In this document: in pieces, positions 46,886 through 55,908 of the stretch
Layout of the letters: the number at the start of each line of letters is the position of its first letter
Position numbering within the stretch: position 1 is the first letter of the stretch
Assembly (NCBI RefSeq): GCF_033878955.1
Contig: NZ_CP138858.1
Span: 4,863,001-4,927,000 of the forward strand
DNA length: 64,000 bases
Direction: 5' to 3'
DNA from: Coraliomargarita algicola
GTDB taxonomy: Bacteria; Verrucomicrobiota; Verrucomicrobiia; Opitutales; Coraliomargaritaceae
Translations under genes and position numbers: made by a program
The notes under the pieces: model-generated
Seen by the model: only the letters and a program-made list of their open reading frames with translations
Told to the model about the DNA's origin: nothing
Databases searched by the model: none

Positions 46886-47640
46886 TGAGCGACCACGAAC
46901 ACAATTCCGGTTCCAATTCTAACAGCCGCGAGGCTCTGGAAAAGGCTGCTATGCAGGATGAGCACATGCAGGATGTGCATGCGCAGCTCATGCGTGAAAA
47001 AGAAGAGCCGCATGAAGGCTTTTCACCTGTGCCGATCTTCCTCATGTTCGTATTTGCCGCGCTTTGCTTTTGGGGTGGGGTGTATCTAGTCGAGTATTCA
47101 GGGAATTTTCAGGCCAACGCCTTTTCACCACACTTCAACCCGGCCGCTGGAGCGCCTAAGGCGGTTGAAATTTCGCTATATGACCGCGGTGCCAAAGTGT
47201 TTCGTAGTCAATGTGTCGCTTGTCACCAAGCCGAAGGTAATGGGGTGCCTGGGGTCTATCCACCATTGGCCGGCTCGACTTGGGTGACTGAACACCCAGA
47301 GGTCACCGCACGTATCTTGATCAACGGTCTGAACGGTAAGATTGAGGTGAAGGGTAATACCTATAACGGTAACATGCCTGCTTTTGGACCGGGTGGTCTG
47401 GCGCTCAGCGACAAAGACATTGCCGGTGTCATTACCTACATCCGTCAATCTTGGGGTAACGATGCATCTGAGGTCACTGTTCAAATGGTAGCCGATTATA
47501 CTGCGACCTACAGTGCACGTTCCACTCCATGGACCGCAGATGAATTGAAAGAAGGTCTCGGCCCAATTCCAGCAGCCGCGGCTCCCGCAGCTGAAGCCGC
47601 CGCACCCGCTGCAGAAGAGAGCAGTGCTGCAGCGCACTAA
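46885..47640 (+). CDS. CcoP-like monohaem cytochrome c of the cbb3 oxidase
   Basis: A 251-residue protein: a hydrophilic, His/Glu-rich N-terminus, one membrane helix (PIFLMFVFAALCFWGGVYL), a cytochrome c domain with a single CVACH at residues 110-114 and distal Met in GNMPAFGPG, and an Ala/Pro/Glu-rich tail. Standard CcoP has two CxxCH sites; this one has one. Position after ccoN-ccoO with a one-base overlap indicates that it takes the third-subunit role, receiving electrons from complex III. Confidence 0.85.
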   Translation: MSDHEHNSGSNSNSREALEKAAMQDEHMQDVHAQLMREKEEPHEGFSPVPIFLMFVFAALCFWGGVYLVEYSGNFQANAFSPHFNPAAGAPKAVEISLYDRGAKVFRSQCVACHQAEGNGVPGVYPPLAGSTWVTEHPEVTARILINGLNGKIEVKGNTYNGNMPAFGPGGLALSDKDIAGVITYIRQSWGNDASEVTVQMVADYTATYSARSTPWTADELKEGLGPIPAAAAPAAEAAAPAAEESSAAAH

Positions 47641-47678
47641 AAAAAAAACGGTAGCGGGGCTTAACAGCCTCGCTACCG
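47639..47678 (-). terminator. Terminator for the glp operon, possibly bidirectional
   Basis: A 12-bp stem with one G-T pair (47649-47660 with 47667-47678) and a 6-base loop. On the minus strand it is followed by a run of T (plus-strand A run at 47639-47648), which fits termination of glpFKD transcripts. It also lies directly after the stop of the CcoP-like gene, so it can stop plus-strand readthrough, though without a good T tail. Confidence 0.85.
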
Positions 47679-47849
47679 TGCGTGTGGATTTTGTTACTTG
47701 TGGGGATGACGTTTGCCATCCCGTTTCTTGCTGAAGAGCCAATCCTCAGCAGTTTGCTGACAGGTTAAGACATGATTGCTTCGTTTCACCTTATCGGCAG
47801 TTTAAATCTACATAATTTCTTAAACCGTTAATCGAGCTGCCCTAGGGCT

Positions 47850-49415
47850 CTAACTAGTGGGAAAGATATAACCTTGGGCGAGTTGGGTGTAGCTTTTAAT
47901 TTGTTCGCTTTCCCATGCTGCATCGCGGCCGAGTTCCTTGGCTAAGATTTTGGCGACTACAGGGGCGGCTTCGATGGAGGCGCGGGCGTTGAGTAGGAGC
48001 GCGCGTGTGCGGCGTGCGAGCACGTCCTCGACGCTGCGGGCCATTTCTTCTCTGGCATGCCAGACGACTTCGCCTTGTTGATAGGGTAGCTTCGGATGGA
48101 TTCTTTCGCTGAGTTCGGGATGTTCTTTGATCAAATCTTGTATACGTAGTGCGTCGGATCCGTAGCTAGCTAGATTGCTGGAGGGGGCCGCGGCACGTGT
48201 CCATCCATGGATTTGCATCTCCTCGGTTTGACAACGCTTGTGGTCGAGTCCACCCAAGGTTTCGGCTTGCTCGATCACATCTTCGGCCATCTTGCGGTAA
48301 GTGGTCCATTTACCACCTGTCAAGGTGATGAGGCCGCTGCCGCTGACGATGATGCTGTGATCGCGTGAGAGGGCTGCGGTGTCGGATCCGTCGCCAGCTT
48401 TCACCAGCGGGCGTAGTCCGGCGAAGATGCTCAACACGTCTTCAGGTTTCGGATCTTTGGCCAAGTATTTGCAGGCGTGGGTGAGCACGAAGTCGCGCTC
48501 TTCTTCGAGTGCGCGGGGTTCGAGGCTGTGAGTGTCGAGCGGTGTGTCGGTCGTGCCTACGATGACATGGTCATGCCATGGCACGGCGAAGAGCACGCGG
48601 CCATCGGCTGTTTTGGGAATCATGATCGCGGCATTGCCGGGGAGGAAGCTTTTAGGCAGCACGATGTGAATGCCTTGGCTGACAGAGATAATGCCCTTGG
48701 ATTGCGGCTCATCCATTTTACGCAGGTCGTCGACAAAGACACCCGTTGCATTGATCACGGCCTTGCCGCGCACGGTGAACTTTGTGTCGTTTTCGATATC
48801 GTGTATTTCAACTCCGGATACAACGTCGTTCTCTTTGACCAATCCGACGCAGCGGCAGTAATTGAGCATGGCAGCACCGAGTTCTTCCGCGGTTTGTGCC
48901 AGATTGACGGCTAGTCGTGAATCATCGAACTGGCCGTCGTGATACACGACGCCGCCGACGAGTTTTTTTTGCTCCACAGTGGGGATTAGGTCGACAGTCT
49001 CTTTCTTACTGAGGTGGCGCGAAGGCGAGAGCCCCAGTTTGCCGGCGAGTTGATCATACACCTTCATACCGATGCCGTAGAAGGGGCCTTCCCACCAAGA
49101 GTAATTCGGGATGACGAAGGACTGCGAGTGCACCAGGTGTGGCGCGTTTTGAGTGAGACGGCCACGTTCGCGCAGTGCTTCTAGCACGAGGGAGACATTG
49201 CCTTGTTGCAAGTAACGGACGCCACCATGGACGAGTTTGGTGGAGCGACTGGAAGTGCCTTTGGCGAAGTCGGCCTGTTCGAAGAGGGCGACGCTGTGCC
49301 CGCGGGCGGCGGCGTCGACGGCGGCGCCGAGTCCGGAGGCACCGCCGCCGATCACGACGACGTCGAAGACTTTGTCGGGGGCTTGTGCGCGATCGAGTGA
49401 GATAGATCTTTTCAT
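47850..49415 (-). CDS. glpD: Glycerol-3-phosphate dehydrogenase (FAD, quinone-linked)
   Basis: A 521-residue FAD enzyme that oxidises glycerol-3-phosphate to dihydroxyacetone phosphate at the membrane. The Rossmann motif DVVVIGGGASGLGAA is followed by GTSSRSTKLVHGGVRYL, WHDHVIVGTTDTPLD and LTGGKWTTYRKMAEDV, all diagnostic of GlpD. It is last in glpF-glpK-glpD, 57 bases after glpK. Confidence 0.95.
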   Translation of the reverse strand: MKRSISLDRAQAPDKVFDVVVIGGGASGLGAAVDAAARGHSVALFEQADFAKGTSSRSTKLVHGGVRYLQQGNVSLVLEALRERGRLTQNAPHLVHSQSFVIPNYSWWEGPFYGIGMKVYDQLAGKLGLSPSRHLSKKETVDLIPTVEQKKLVGGVVYHDGQFDDSRLAVNLAQTAEELGAAMLNYCRCVGLVKENDVVSGVEIHDIENDTKFTVRGKAVINATGVFVDDLRKMDEPQSKGIISVSQGIHIVLPKSFLPGNAAIMIPKTADGRVLFAVPWHDHVIVGTTDTPLDTHSLEPRALEEERDFVLTHACKYLAKDPKPEDVLSIFAGLRPLVKAGDGSDTAALSRDHSIIVSGSGLITLTGGKWTTYRKMAEDVIEQAETLGGLDHKRCQTEEMQIHGWTRAAAPSSNLASYGSDALRIQDLIKEHPELSERIHPKLPYQQGEVVWHAREEMARSVEDVLARRTRALLLNARASIEAAPVVAKILAKELGRDAAWESEQIKSYTQLAQGYIFPTS

Positions 49416-49472
49416 GATGTTCTTTCGTTGGAGATTTTGTTTTCTGTGGCGGACGAATGCTTTTGCAGCGGC

Positions 49473-50981
49473 CTATTCGTCGACTTCGTCTTCCCAGTTT
49501 TTGGAGCGTTCCAGGGCTTTGTTCCAGCCTGCGGTCAGTGGAGCCATGTCTTCGGCTTGACGTTTGGGGGTGAAGGAGTGGTCCTTTTCCCAACGCTTGG
49601 TGATGGCGTCGCGACTCTTCCAGAACCCGACCGCGAGACCGGCGAGATAAGCGGCGCCGAGTGCCGTGGTTTCGATACATTTCGGACGGATGACTTCGGA
49701 CTGTAAGAGGTCGGCTTGAAATTGAAGCAGTGGATCGCTCTTACAGGCACCGCCATCGACGCGTAGTTCTTTGAGTGAAATGCCGCTGTCTTTTTCCATT
49801 GCGGTGATGAGGTCGGCGCTTTGGAAGGCGATCGACTCCAGTGCTGCGCGGCAGAAGTGTGCGCGGTTGGTGCCACGTGTGATGCCGACTGCGGCGCCAC
49901 GCGCGTAGGGGTCCCAGTGCGGGGCGCCTAGCCCGGCGAATGCGGGAACCAGAAAGAGACCGCCTGCATCTTCGACGGTGGCGGCTAGTTCATCCAGTTC
50001 TTGTGCGGTGCGGACCAGTTGGAGCTCGTCGCGAATCCATTGCACCACGGCGCCGCCGATAAAGATGGAGCCTTCGAGGGCGTATTCCGTCTTGTCGCCG
50101 ATGCGCCAAGCCACGGTGGTGAGTAGGTTATTTTTCGAACGGATCGGTTGCTCGCCCATGTTCATGAGTAAGAAGCAACCTGTGCCGTAAGTGTTTTTCG
50201 CCATGCCAGGGTCGAAGCAGGCTTGCCCGAAGAGTGCGGCATGTTGATCGCCCGCGATGCCGGCGATGGGCGCGCCTCCGGGGTAGAGGTTCTTCTCAAC
50301 GTGGCCATAGACTTCCGAGCACGATTTGATTTCGGGCAACATGCAGCGCGGGACGTTGAAAAGTTCAAGCAGTTCGTCGTCCCAGCCGTCTTGGTCGATG
50401 TTGTAGAAGAGGGTGCGGCTGGCGTTGGTGATGTCGGTGACGTGTACCTTGTGACCAGTCAGTTGCCACACCAACCACGAGTCGACCGTGCCGAAGAGCA
50501 GATCGCCCGCTTCGGCTTTTGCGCGGGCCCCTTTGACGTTTTCTAAAATCCAACGCACCTTGGTTCCCGCGAAATAGGGGTCGAGGCGTAGGCCGGTCTT
50601 TTCGGAGACCATGGCTTCGATGCCATCTTCTTTTAGCTTGCGGCAGTAGTCTGCGGTGCGACGGTCTTGCCATACGATGGCGTTGTAAACGGGTTTGCCA
50701 GTGTGCTTATCCCAGACGATGGTGGTCTCGCGTTGGTTGGTGACACCGACCGCGGCGATGGAGTCGGAGGAGAGATCGGCGCGGGAAATGGCTTCGGCCG
50801 CGGTGGCGCTTTGGCTGGACCAGATCTCCATCGGGTCGTGCTCGACCCAGCCTGGCTTGGGATAAATCTGTTGAAATTCTTTCTGAGCGACGGCGACGAC
50901 TTTGCCGTCGTGGTCGAAGATGATGGAGCGCGAGCTAGTGGTGCCTTGGTCGAATGCGAGGATGTATTTTTCTTGAGACAT
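49473..50981 (-). CDS. glpK: Glycerol kinase
   Basis: A 502-residue FGGY kinase, the same length as E. coli GlpK. Key segments are DQGTTSSRSIIFD, NQRETTIVWD, IVWQDRRTAD, GIAGDQHAALFGQACF, NTYGTGCFLLMN and RVDGGACKSD. It converts glycerol to glycerol-3-phosphate. The start at 50981 (MSQEKYILAFDQ) was chosen by family N-terminus; the frame continues upstream without coding character. It lies 31 bases after glpF. Confidence 0.96.
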   Translation of the reverse strand: MSQEKYILAFDQGTTSSRSIIFDHDGKVVAVAQKEFQQIYPKPGWVEHDPMEIWSSQSATAAEAISRADLSSDSIAAVGVTNQRETTIVWDKHTGKPVYNAIVWQDRRTADYCRKLKEDGIEAMVSEKTGLRLDPYFAGTKVRWILENVKGARAKAEAGDLLFGTVDSWLVWQLTGHKVHVTDITNASRTLFYNIDQDGWDDELLELFNVPRCMLPEIKSCSEVYGHVEKNLYPGGAPIAGIAGDQHAALFGQACFDPGMAKNTYGTGCFLLMNMGEQPIRSKNNLLTTVAWRIGDKTEYALEGSIFIGGAVVQWIRDELQLVRTAQELDELAATVEDAGGLFLVPAFAGLGAPHWDPYARGAAVGITRGTNRAHFCRAALESIAFQSADLITAMEKDSGISLKELRVDGGACKSDPLLQFQADLLQSEVIRPKCIETTALGAAYLAGLAVGFWKSRDAITKRWEKDHSFTPKRQAEDMAPLTAGWNKALERSKNWEDEVDE

Positions 50982-51012
50982 GGTATGGTATTTGGGTTGA
51001 GCTTGGGTTGAA

Positions 51013-51759
51013 TTATAGAGCGGAAAAGACGAAGAGCTGTGCGCCGGCGATGCCGCCGAGGATGGGCGCGACAATGGGCACCCAGGCGTAGGCCCAGTCG
51101 GAGCTGCCCTTGCCTTTGATCGGGAGCAGGGCATGTGCGATACGTGGTCCCAAGTCGCGGGCCGGGTTAATGGCATAGCCAGTCGGGCCGCCTAAGGAGA
51201 GGCCGATGGCCAGAACCAGCACGCCGACGAGTAGGGGGCCGAACCAGGTGCCCATTGTGCTTGCCCATGCCAGTTGCGTGCTGTCGGCTCCCATGGCGAC
51301 TTTGCCGAGAGCGAGCACACAGAAGACCAATATGATCGTCCCGATAAATTCGGTGATAAAGGCGGGCACCATTTTACGAATGGCAGGCGAGGTGCTGTGA
51401 CAAGCGAGGATCAGTGCGGGGTCTTCGGTTTCTTCCCAGTGAGCGTAGAAGGTGAGATAGACCAGTGTCGAACCGATGAAAGCGCCTACAATTTGAGAGA
51501 GCACGTAGCCTGGGACGAGGGCCCATTCAAAGGCGCCGATGGATGCCAGGCCGATCGTGACGGCTGGGTTGATATGTGCGCCGGATACGCGACCCACGAT
51601 ATACACGGCGAGTGCCACGGCGAGGCCCCATCCGAGTGCGATGACGATCCATCCGCCATTATTAGCTTTGGATTTGGAGAGGACAACATTGGCGACCACT
51701 CCGTTTCCGAAGAGAATCAAGAGAGCAGTTCCGAGGGCTTCGGCAATATAAGGATGCAT
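51013..51759 (-). CDS. glpF: Glycerol facilitator (aquaglyceroporin)
   Basis: A 248-residue MIP-family channel with six helices and both NPA half-helices: GAHINPAVTIG and YAINPARDLGPR. The Asp after the second NPA (NPARD) and the Gly/Phe-rich lining are the GlpF type, which passes glycerol. First gene of the operon; divergent from the regulator at 52027. Confidence 0.94.
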   Translation of the reverse strand: MHPYIAEALGTALLILFGNGVVANVVLSKSKANNGGWIVIALGWGLAVALAVYIVGRVSGAHINPAVTIGLASIGAFEWALVPGYVLSQIVGAFIGSTLVYLTFYAHWEETEDPALILACHSTSPAIRKMVPAFITEFIGTIILVFCVLALGKVAMGADSTQLAWASTMGTWFGPLLVGVLVLAIGLSLGGPTGYAINPARDLGPRIAHALLPIKGKGSSDWAYAWVPIVAPILGGIAGAQLFVFSAL

Positions 51760-51849
51760 TGGGGTATTTTGGTTTTTGGGTTTTTATTAAAGAGGTAGGT
51801 GGTTTATTGAAAATGAAACTAAATATTATGCAAGTCATTTATTTATAGT

Positions 51850-51878
51850 GATTTATGTTATGATTTGAGTTGCGATTT
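51850..51878. promoter_or_regulatory. Three GATTT direct repeats at 12-base spacing, candidate GlpR site
   Basis: GATTT occurs at 51850, 51862 and 51874 in the gap between glpF and the divergent DeoR-type regulator. DeoR/GlpR proteins often bind repeated short sites in such a gap. The phasing is exact, but the region is AT-rich and binding is unproven. Confidence 0.3.
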
Positions 51879-52026
51879 ATACTGTTGTCTCCATTTTATC
51901 TAGTTTGAAATTGGTCTTAGTTGCTACAAAACAGAAAAAAATCTTTGAATTCCAAGGTTTTACAGGTAATTTGCTTGGGATTTCCAATATCATTTTCGAT
52001 TATTTATCTCAAACATCTGCGAAAAA

Positions 52027-52803
52027 ATGTTACCTGCACAGCGCCAAGAATTCATATTACGCCGGATAGAGGCGGAAGGATCAGTGAAGAGTATTGAGTT
52101 GGCACGAGAGTTTGAAGTGACCAACGAGACCATTCGTAAGGACTTGGAGGCCTTGGCGGCGGAAGCACGTGTGATTCGGATACATGGAGGGGCGACACGT
52201 ATCACCGATGCGCGTCACGATATGCCTCTACCGGCGCGTCAATCGATGAATCGTTTCGAGAAATCGATTGTAGCTCGTGCGGCAGTGCAAGTGATTGAGC
52301 CCAATGACACGATTTTTCTAGATGCCAGTTCCACCGTTCTGACGATGACGGATTACCTGCCCGCCGTGCCACTGACAGTTTTGACGAATGCGCACCATGT
52401 GATTGTGGCTCTGGGGGGGCGGGCGAACTATGACTTAATTTGCACGGGTGGTGCATACGAAGAGCGTTCTCGTTCCTATGTCGGTGCAATGGCTGAGGAT
52501 GCCCTGAAGCGCTTTGTGATTAAATGGCTTTTTGTCGGTGTGGATGGTTTTCACCATCTACTGGGAGCTTCGGAGGTCAACCCCGGGCAGGCGGTCTTGA
52601 AGGAACGGCTGATTCCTCGCGCAGAGAACGTATGCGTGGTGTGTGATTCCACCAAATTGGAAAAGAAGAGTCCCTTTATTTTCGGCGAAATTAACCAATT
52701 TTCGGTTTTGGTTACTGATGATCGGGCGGATCCTGGAATACTGAAATTATATGAGGGTGCCGGTATGCGTGTGATTGTGGCGGAGTTGCCGCGTGACAAA
52801 TGA
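52027..52803 (+). CDS. glpR: DeoR/GlpR family regulator of glycerol genes
   Basis: A 258-residue DeoR-type repressor: N-terminal helix-turn-helix (QRQEFILRRIEAEG, VKSIELAREFEVTNETIRKDLEAL, IRIHGGA) and a C-terminal sugar-phosphate sensing domain (FLDASSTVLTM, VLTNAHHVIVAL, CTGGAYEERS, WLFVGVDGFH, VCDSTKLEKKS). Divergent from glpF-glpK-glpD, it most likely represses that operon until glycerol-3-phosphate accumulates. Confidence 0.88.
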   Translation: MLPAQRQEFILRRIEAEGSVKSIELAREFEVTNETIRKDLEALAAEARVIRIHGGATRITDARHDMPLPARQSMNRFEKSIVARAAVQVIEPNDTIFLDASSTVLTMTDYLPAVPLTVLTNAHHVIVALGGRANYDLICTGGAYEERSRSYVGAMAEDALKRFVIKWLFVGVDGFHHLLGASEVNPGQAVLKERLIPRAENVCVVCDSTKLEKKSPFIFGEINQFSVLVTDDRADPGILKLYEGAGMRVIVAELPRDK

Positions 52804-52806
52804 GCA

Positions 52807-53835
52807 TTAAAACGTGATCGAATACGAGTTGCTCACTTCGGCGGTCTGATCGATAATTTGCAATTCAACTGCGGGCTTTGAGCCGCTCCAGTCAATTCGC
52901 ACCAGTCCAAATCCAAGTCCGGTTGCAACGTCGCCATTACGGTATTGGTTGGGTTCGCCTGGGAAGGTATCCCAAATATGAGTGAGTCCGCTGGACGTGA
53001 TGTCGACCAGTGGGAAATCGAAAGCGTCGTCTTCCAATACGGAGATTTCGTGAATGTGTCGGTCGCCGCTAATGAGCACGGTGGGTTTGTGGCTTTGAGC
53101 GATCTGCTGGAGTAGCCATTCGCGGTCGGCGGGATAATCGGCCCATTTCTCGTATTTATGCTCAGATGAGATGATTTGCGTGCCGCTCACGAAAATGTGC
53201 AAATCTGCAGTGCTTTGCGCGAGAGCTCTTTCAATCCATTGGCGCTGCGTGTCGCCCAGTAAATCGGGCTGGTCGGATTTTCTGCTGGTGGCGAAGTAGC
53301 GATTGTCGAGCAGCAGTATTTTGGTGCGTTTGCCCTCGGGGCCAAAGTCGTAAGCGCCATAAATGCCTTCGCGCTGCCAGCGAGGATCATTGATCGGTAC
53401 CTCCATGAAGCTGAGCGCGAGGTCCCTTGTGATTGCCTTTAGCGGGTAGGTGCTGACTGCGTTGTTCTTTCCGTAGTCGTGATCGTCCCAAGTGCCAATG
53501 ATTGGAGTGTTCGCGCGAAACGCGGCGTAAGCGGGATGGGTATACTGGCTGGCATAGCGCTTGGTGATCCATTCACGGTTAACACTATATTTTTCCCTAT
53601 GGCCGTCTGGACGCTCATACCAGTCTGCATAAATGTTGTCGCCACCCCAGATCCAGAGGTCGGGCTGCTGGTCGGCAATGATGGGCCACAGCGGCTGTGG
53701 CAACTCGTCTCGATTGCAGGAGCCAAAGGCGATGACTTCCAACGGGCTGTCGAAGTTATCGGGGAATTTTGCTGAGGCTGAAGAGAGCGCGAGGGCAAAA
53801 GTGGCGATGAGCAGAGTGTACATGGAGGAGCGCAT
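52807..53835 (-). CDS. PhoD-like metallophosphatase
   Basis: A 342-residue exported alkaline phosphatase D-like enzyme with intact metal motifs: AFGSCNRDE, IWGGDNIYADW, GTWDDHDYGKNN and ISGDRHIHE. It lacks the N-terminal Fn3-like domain of full PhoD. Such enzymes hydrolyse phosphodiesters or monoesters outside the cytoplasm. The signal peptide follows either ATG 53835 or 53823. It converges on the DeoR-type regulator, 3 bases away, and is divergent from trpS. Confidence 0.9.
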   Translation of the reverse strand: MRSSMYTLLIATFALALSSASAKFPDNFDSPLEVIAFGSCNRDELPQPLWPIIADQQPDLWIWGGDNIYADWYERPDGHREKYSVNREWITKRYASQYTHPAYAAFRANTPIIGTWDDHDYGKNNAVSTYPLKAITRDLALSFMEVPINDPRWQREGIYGAYDFGPEGKRTKILLLDNRYFATSRKSDQPDLLGDTQRQWIERALAQSTADLHIFVSGTQIISSEHKYEKWADYPADREWLLQQIAQSHKPTVLISGDRHIHEISVLEDDAFDFPLVDITSSGLTHIWDTFPGEPNQYRNGDVATGLGFGLVRIDWSGSKPAVELQIIDQTAEVSNSYSITF

Positions 53836-53989
53836 GTCGCGAATCTGAATAATCTCGGATAGGTGGCAAGTTCGGAGATGTCGACACGCGATACAGTCGG
53901 CCGACGACGCTAAGTTGATTTGCGAAGAGACTCATTCATTTTACGGAAGAAGTTGGATTGACAAGCAGCCCGCCGCTGCCGTCAATCGC

Positions 53990-55057
53990 ATGTCTATGAG
54001 CGAAGCAAAGCCAGTCATTCTCACCTGTGCCCAACCCACTGGGCAACTGACTCTCGGTAACTACCTTGGAGCCATTAAGAATTGGGCGACGATGCTCGAC
54101 GACTACGAGTGCTATTTCGGTGTCGTTAATATGCATTCCATCACGGTGCCCTATACGCCGACAGATTTGCGTAAAAATACACTGTCGTGTGTCGCCCAAT
54201 ACATCGCATGCGGCTTAGATCCTGAGCGCTCAAATATCTTCGTTCAGTCGCACGTGATCGGACACACCGAGTTGGCTTGGTTGCTCAGCTGTATCACACC
54301 CATCGGCGACTTGCAGCGCATGACGCAGTTTAAGGAAAAAGCCGCTAAGCTCGGCTTCAATGTGGGGGAGGGGAACGACCTGAAATTTACCCACGAAGGC
54401 GCACGCGCCGGCGCTTCGGTCAACTCTGGGCTGCTGATGTATCCCGTGCTGATGGCGGCTGACATCCTTCTCTACAATGCCGACGCTGTGCCCGTGGGGA
54501 ACGACCAGCGCCAGCACTTGGAGCTCTGCCGCGATCTAGCGCAGCGTTTTAATCACAAATACTCTGACACCTTTACCATTCCCGAGGCGTTCATCCCCAA
54601 AGAGGGCGCGCGTATCATGTCGCTACAAGACCCTGAGCGCAAAATGTCGAAGAGTGACGACAATCAAAACGCTACGCTTTACCTCCTCGACGAGCCGTCC
54701 AAGCTTAAGAAGAAGATCATGAGCGCGGTGACGGACTCTGGTAGTGAGATTGTCGCCGGCGACGACAAGCCCGGCGTTTCCAATCTGCTACAGATCTACT
54801 CCGCTATGAGCGGACGCACCGTTGCCGACATTGAAGAGTCGCTGAAGGGAGAGGGCTATGGCACCTTGAAAAAGGAAGTCGCCGACGCGGTGATCAGCGT
54901 GCTCGAACCCGTGCAAGCAAAGTATCACGACTTGATCCAAGATAAAGCGTATCTCGAAGGCGTGCTCAAATCTGGTGCCGAAGCCGCGCAAAAACGCGCC
55001 TACAAGGTGCTGGGTAAAGCCTATCGTAAGGCCGGCTTTGTGGAACGTCCGCGATAA
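53990..55057 (+). CDS. trpS: Tryptophan-tRNA ligase
   Basis: A 355-residue class I aminoacyl-tRNA synthetase. The HIGH-equivalent is in QPTGQLTLGNYLGA and the KMSKS is in PERKMSKSDDN; VNMHSITVPY and PVGNDQRQHLELCRDLA are TrpRS-specific. The ATG at 53990 (or 53996) fits the family N-terminus; an upstream in-frame ATG would add 25 residues of no similarity. Single-copy housekeeping gene, monocistronic. Confidence 0.95.
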   Translation: MSMSEAKPVILTCAQPTGQLTLGNYLGAIKNWATMLDDYECYFGVVNMHSITVPYTPTDLRKNTLSCVAQYIACGLDPERSNIFVQSHVIGHTELAWLLSCITPIGDLQRMTQFKEKAAKLGFNVGEGNDLKFTHEGARAGASVNSGLLMYPVLMAADILLYNADAVPVGNDQRQHLELCRDLAQRFNHKYSDTFTIPEAFIPKEGARIMSLQDPERKMSKSDDNQNATLYLLDEPSKLKKKIMSAVTDSGSEIVAGDDKPGVSNLLQIYSAMSGRTVADIEESLKGEGYGTLKKEVADAVISVLEPVQAKYHDLIQDKAYLEGVLKSGAEAAQKRAYKVLGKAYRKAGFVERPR

Positions 55058-55069
55058 AATTTATGTTTT

Positions 55070-55777
55070 CTATTCTGTTGATGCGCCTCCGAAGTCGACG
55101 ACTTCTGGGTAGATCTGGCCAGTCGCTCCGATCTTAAATAGGTAAACTTTGCCTGTTTCCATGCGTGTGTAGATCGCATTGCCGAAGACCGCGGTGATGC
55201 CATATTGGCTGAGGCGCTCGGGATCGTTGGCGAGGCTCCAAATGGCCTCCCAAAACACTGTGCGATCTTTCACTTTCAACGATCTGCTGATCGCATGATA
55301 GCGCTCGGGCGCGTTGCCAGGTATCTGGATGGGCTCGCCTTGATCGGGTGCGGTTTGCTCTCCGTAGATACGCCGCCAAAGGTAGAGCGCTCGCTCTTTG
55401 CCAGCGCGCACATTGGCATCGCTAAATTTCACGATCAGGGCGTCGAAATGCACCACATTGCCCTGGATTGTATAAATGTGCTCATCGACGATCTCTTTGG
55501 GGTTGCCAGCAGCAGTTTGGACAAACTTCAGCACCGTGGTCAGCTGCCCCAGGGCATTTGTTTCCTGTGAAATCACAGTGGCAAAGCCGATCTGCTCCTC
55601 TTGGCTTAGGTTGGTGAGTGCCTTATTTAATTCATGATTCTCAGTGAGCAGGCTATGAATACTGGAACTAGAGAGATAAAATGAAAGGCCTAGTATCGCT
55701 GCGACTAGTAGGGCTGTGAGCCCCACTAGCATAGCCAGTATCTTTCCTCCATTGCGGTTGATCATCGTATAAGTCAT
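55070..55777 (-). CDS. Hypothetical membrane-anchored protein
   Basis: A 235-residue protein with one N-terminal helix (ILAMLVGLTALLVAAILGLSFYL), so probably anchored with the rest outside the cytoplasm. Residues about 40-90 are likely helical or coiled (SIHSLLTENHELNKALTNLSQEEQ); the C-terminal part (YGITAVFGNAIYTRMETGKVYLFKIG) looks like beta strands. The helix plus coiled segment recalls sensor proteins, but no signalling domain is present. It converges with trpS, 12 bases apart. Confidence 0.6.
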   Translation of the reverse strand: MTYTMINRNGGKILAMLVGLTALLVAAILGLSFYLSSSSIHSLLTENHELNKALTNLSQEEQIGFATVISQETNALGQLTTVLKFVQTAAGNPKEIVDEHIYTIQGNVVHFDALIVKFSDANVRAGKERALYLWRRIYGEQTAPDQGEPIQIPGNAPERYHAISRSLKVKDRTVFWEAIWSLANDPERLSQYGITAVFGNAIYTRMETGKVYLFKIGATGQIYPEVVDFGGASTE

Positions 55778-55908
55778 GCGGATTCGTCTAAAAACGCCAA
55801 CTCTATCTGAGCTGGTCTTATTATTTTGGTGTATCCGGATTGCAGGCTGTGACTTCTTTTACCTTTTCAGTTGAGATTCTTTCGCGACAAGCGACAGTTC
55901 TTTGCGTG

